This document shows, in pieces, positions 6,447 through 8,473 of a stretch of DNA of 8,473 bases. Source of the DNA: Planctomycetaceae bacterium (GTDB lineage: Bacteria; Planctomycetota; Planctomycetia; Pirellulales; Thermoguttaceae); contig JAIRLW010000513.1 of assembly GCA_031259095.1 (NCBI GenBank), positions 1 to 8,473 on the forward strand, in the 5' to 3' direction. Each line of letters starts with the position of its first letter. Position 1 is the stretch's first letter. The translations under genes were made by a program, and so were the position numbers. The notes beneath the pieces were generated by a model. That model did not search any database. It was not told the origin of the DNA and saw nothing but the letters and a program-made list of their open reading frames with translations.

Positions 6447-7319
6447 ATGTTTGATTCGGAATTTATGAAAAAACTTGAATATCTGTCGTTAATTTCACGG
6501 CGGATATTTCGCGGTCAGTTGTTGGCGCAAAAGCGGACGCGGCAATTAGGCGGCGGAGTGGAGTTTGCCGATCACCGGAATTATGTTTACGGCGACGATT
6601 TGCGTTATCTTGACTGGAATGTCTATGCGCGGCTTGGCAGTAAACTGATTAAACGCTTTGAAGAGGAAGAGGATTTACACGTGTATTTTTTTCTTGATTG
6701 TTCAAAAAGTATGTCGGCGGGACGTCCGAACAAGTTTGATTATGCCCGACAGATTACGGCGGCATTATCTTATATTGCGTTGGCGGATCTTGACCGGATT
6801 AGTGTGGCGGTGTTTGCCGATCAGATTTACGACATTTTCCCGCTCATTCGCGGTAAACAACACATTTTGAGTTTGCTGCGTTTTTTGGAATCGCTTCAAA
6901 CGATTGACAAAGCGACCGATATTTTGTCGTCGGTCAATGGTTTTTTGCATCGGAAACAACGTACCGGATTGGCGGTGATTATTAGTGATTTGTTTGATCC
7001 GGCTGGTTTTCAAAAGGCGATTGATACGCTCCGATACCGGCATTTTGAACCGAATGTCATTCAAATTTACGATCACTCGGAAGCGTCGCCGAAATTGCTT
7101 GGCGATTTGCAACTGCTTGATATGGAAACGGGTTTTTCCCGTAATGTAACCATTAGTGAAAATATTTTACGCCGTTATAAACAGAAGTTTGCCGAATTCC
7201 TTGACTCGGTAAAACGATATTGTATTAGTAATGGTTTTAGCTGTACGATTTCGCCTACTGCCGTTCCGTTTGACGAAATGATTCTTCGCATGATGCGTGA
7301 AACCGGAAGTGTACGTTAA
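6447..7319 (+). CDS. DUF58 / von Willebrand factor A-like domain protein, 290 aa
   Basis: Member of the DUF58 family, soluble proteins with a vWA-like fold often encoded with a MoxR-type AAA+ ATPase and thought to act in chaperone-like assembly of cell-envelope or metal-dependent complexes. The DUF58 signature YVYGDDLRYLDWNVYARLG spans residues 46-64, followed by KRFEEEED. A MIDAS-like DCSKS (84-88) follows the first hydrophobic strand, and ISDLFDP (179-185) supplies a later aspartate of the metal site. There is no transmembrane segment or signal peptide. Length is usual for the family. The first in-frame ATG (6447) is used; M7 is an alternative. No MoxR, second vWA protein or membrane partner is adjacent: upstream is gmd and downstream, 50 bases away, is a phosphatase, perhaps in the same transcript. 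No Shine-Dalgarno sequence is visible. Confidence 0.93.
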   Translation: MFDSEFMKKLEYLSLISRRIFRGQLLAQKRTRQLGGGVEFADHRNYVYGDDLRYLDWNVYARLGSKLIKRFEEEEDLHVYFFLDCSKSMSAGRPNKFDYARQITAALSYIALADLDRISVAVFADQIYDIFPLIRGKQHILSLLRFLESLQTIDKATDILSSVNGFLHRKQRTGLAVIISDLFDPAGFQKAIDTLRYRHFEPNVIQIYDHSEASPKLLGDLQLLDMETGFSRNVTISENILRRYKQKFAEFLDSVKRYCISNGFSCTISPTAVPFDEMILRMMRETGSVR

Positions 7320-7369
7320 ACAGAGGACGTTTATTTTAATTTTTAATTTCGTAATTCCCAAAACGACAA

Positions 7370-8197
7370 ATGTCATTTTCTTATTTAACCGTTTGTGAAT
7401 CCGCGGCGCGGTCGGCTGGTGAAATTCTTCGGACGATGTTCGGCAACATTCATGTCCGTCATAAAAAGAATTTATTTGATCTTGTTACGGAGGCGGATGT
7501 TGCGGCACAAAAAGTGATTGAACAAACTATTTTCGATCACTTTCCCGAACATCGTTTTCTCGGCGAAGAAACAACCGCCGGACCTTTTACGATTAATAAT
7601 ATGAAAATATCGGAGAAAACGGACAAGTCAGAGGAATCGAAATATTGTTGGATTGTTGATCCATTGGACGGAACGACTAATTATGTTCATGGTTTACCGT
7701 TATTCTGTACATCAATTGCGTTGCTTTATGAGGACGAGGTGATTTGTGCTGTGATTTACAATCCCATGTCGGAGGAATTTTATTCATCGGAAAAAGGACG
7801 AGGCGCATTTTTGAACGGAAAACCGATTCATGTTAGTTTATGGCAAACATTGGGCGAAGCATTAGTTTCGGTTAGTTTTCCGACGATGACCAAAGCGAAT
7901 GATCCTGATTTACGAACATTTTTGAAATCGGTTTCGGTTTGTCAGGCGATTCGCCGGACGGGTTCAACGGCGTTAAATTTGGCGTTTGTTGCGGCAGGGC
8001 GATTGGATGCGAGTTGGTCATTCCAGTGTCATCCGTGGGATATGGCCGCCGGAACGCTGCTTGTCCGCGAGGCAGGCGGAATTGTAACACAACCAAACGG
8101 TTTACCAATTACTTTCGATGATCCGTCGCCGGTTTGCGCCGTCGCCAATCAAACGCTGCACACAGAACTCATAAAATTAATAAATGAGAATCTTTAA
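7370..8197 (+). CDS. Inositol-monophosphatase-family phosphatase, 275 aa
   Basis: Mg2+-dependent sugar or inositol phosphate phosphatase of the IMPase (SuhB/HisN/CysQ) superfamily, cytoplasmic. All metal-site motifs are present: DLVTEAD (37-43), GEE (65-67), WIVDPLDGTTNYVHG (94-108) and the C-terminal HPWDMAAGTLLVREAGG (221-237). The WIVDPLDGTTN form and LVTEAD are most like inositol-1-monophosphatase/SuhB members, but histidinol-phosphatase members look similar, so the substrate is not assigned. An acidic/lysine-rich loop of about 20 residues (74-93) separates GEE from WIVDP and is slightly longer than in E. coli SuhB. The ATG has no Shine-Dalgarno sequence; the preceding 50 bases are AT-rich with no clear terminator, so read-through from the DUF58 gene is plausible. 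Non-coding repeats follow the stop. Confidence 0.95.
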   Translation: MSFSYLTVCESAARSAGEILRTMFGNIHVRHKKNLFDLVTEADVAAQKVIEQTIFDHFPEHRFLGEETTAGPFTINNMKISEKTDKSEESKYCWIVDPLDGTTNYVHGLPLFCTSIALLYEDEVICAVIYNPMSEEFYSSEKGRGAFLNGKPIHVSLWQTLGEALVSVSFPTMTKANDPDLRTFLKSVSVCQAIRRTGSTALNLAFVAAGRLDASWSFQCHPWDMAAGTLLVREAGGIVTQPNGLPITFDDPSPVCAVANQTLHTELIKLINENL

Positions 8198-8322
8198 AAA
8201 TTCCTGATTGTTTCACATTTTGGGGAGATCATTGTTTATGCCTAAAAATCAAAAGGCAGGTGATGTTTTGGCGAAAGGTCTCTAACACCAACTACCCCCA
8301 ATCAATCACCCATGAACCGAAA

Positions 8323-8458
8323 GCCCTGAAAGGGCGATATAGTAGTTGATAGTTGAAAGTGGATAGTGGATAGTGGATAGTGGATAGTGGATAGTAAAAA
8401 TTCCGCTTGCGTAACTCTCCACTTTCCACTCTCCACTATTCCGTTGCCCTTTCAGGGC
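8323..8458. repeat. Composite repeat: palindromes flanking opposed heptamer arrays (copy 2)
   Basis: GCCCTGAAAGGGC (8323-8335) and its exact reverse complement GCCCTTTCAGGGC (8446-8458) bound the island; each is itself a small hairpin (GCCCT/AGGGC and GCCCT/AGGGC). Between them are five perfect tandem copies of GGATAGT (8361-8395), then AAAATTCCGCTTGCG (8397-8411), shared with 4653-4667, then ACTCTCC, ACTTTCC, ACTCTCC and ACTATTCC (8414-8442). The second array is nearly the reverse complement of the first (23 of 26 positions), so the whole can fold back on itself. The remaining 3' non-coding sequence, 8198-8322, shows no gene I can support. Confidence 0.75.
8361..8395 (+). repeat. Tandem heptamer array, GGATAGT x5
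   Basis: Five uninterrupted identical 7-base units, with diverged units (GATAGTT, GAAAGT) just upstream. A perfect array suggests recent expansion by slippage. Seven-base units would shift any reading frame, in keeping with a non-coding location. Confidence 0.85.
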
Positions 8459-8473
8459 GTCGGGTTGGGAGGA

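Noticed and set aside
6765..7112. Minus-strand frame of 115 codons within the DUF58 gene
   Set aside because: Antisense to a gene with a clear DUF58 signature and MIDAS motif; Arg/Asn-rich composition is typical of a shadow frame.
8241..8258. GCCT/AGGC hairpin as terminator for the phosphatase gene
   Set aside because: Only four pairs around a ten-base loop with no T-run.
8361..8442. CRISPR array
   Set aside because: Units are 7 bases and contiguous, without 25-40 base repeats or unique spacers, and no cas genes are present.
1..8473. tRNA, rRNA, riboswitch or insertion sequence genes
   Set aside because: No cloverleaf with GTTCRA-type T-loop, no rRNA core sequence, no transposase motif and no riboswitch core was seen in the gaps on either strand.

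Overview
This is an ordinary-looking bacterial chromosome segment. Every gene I support lies on the plus strand: the 3' part of leuS, a small predicted lipoprotein, a MATE-family exporter, an FmdB-type zinc-ribbon protein, gmd (GDP-mannose 4,6-dehydratase), a DUF58/vWA-like protein and an inositol-monophosphatase-family phosphatase. Base composition is moderately AT-rich, with strongly AT-rich gaps. None of the six translation starts that can be inspected has a clear Shine-Dalgarno sequence. That, the LeuRS style (large leucine-specific insert before KMSKS) and the gene repertoire suggest an uncultured Planctomycetota-like bacterium. This assignment is inference; sequence inspection cannot settle it.

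Layout. Bases 1-2091 encode the C-terminal 696 residues of leucyl-tRNA synthetase, whose beginning lies outside the window. Bases 2092-2388 hold an inverted repeat element and a possible promoter for the small lipoprotein gene (2389-2760). Bases 2761-3217 hold a second, unrelated inverted repeat and a short coding-like remnant. The MATE gene (3218-4615) follows. The gap 4616-4912 is a patchwork of short repeats ending in a good promoter candidate. The FmdB-like gene (4913-5266) and gmd (5274-6332) are 7 bases apart and probably co-transcribed. A 114-base gap with repeated TCGATTT words precedes the DUF58 gene (6447-7319), which is followed after 50 bases by the phosphatase gene (7370-8197). 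The last 276 bases are non-coding and carry a heptamer tandem array between two copies of a short palindrome, part of which recurs at 4653-4705.

How the genes relate. There is no single pathway. LeuRS is housekeeping translation. Gmd makes the precursor for GDP-fucose or GDP-rhamnose-type sugars, so it contributes to surface polysaccharide, but its usual reductase partner is not visible here. DUF58 proteins normally work beside MoxR ATPases, and none is present. I did not find a defence, mobile or novel multi-gene system. The most distinctive content is the set of intergenic repeat islands, especially the heptamer repeat composite present at two sites about 3.7 kb apart.
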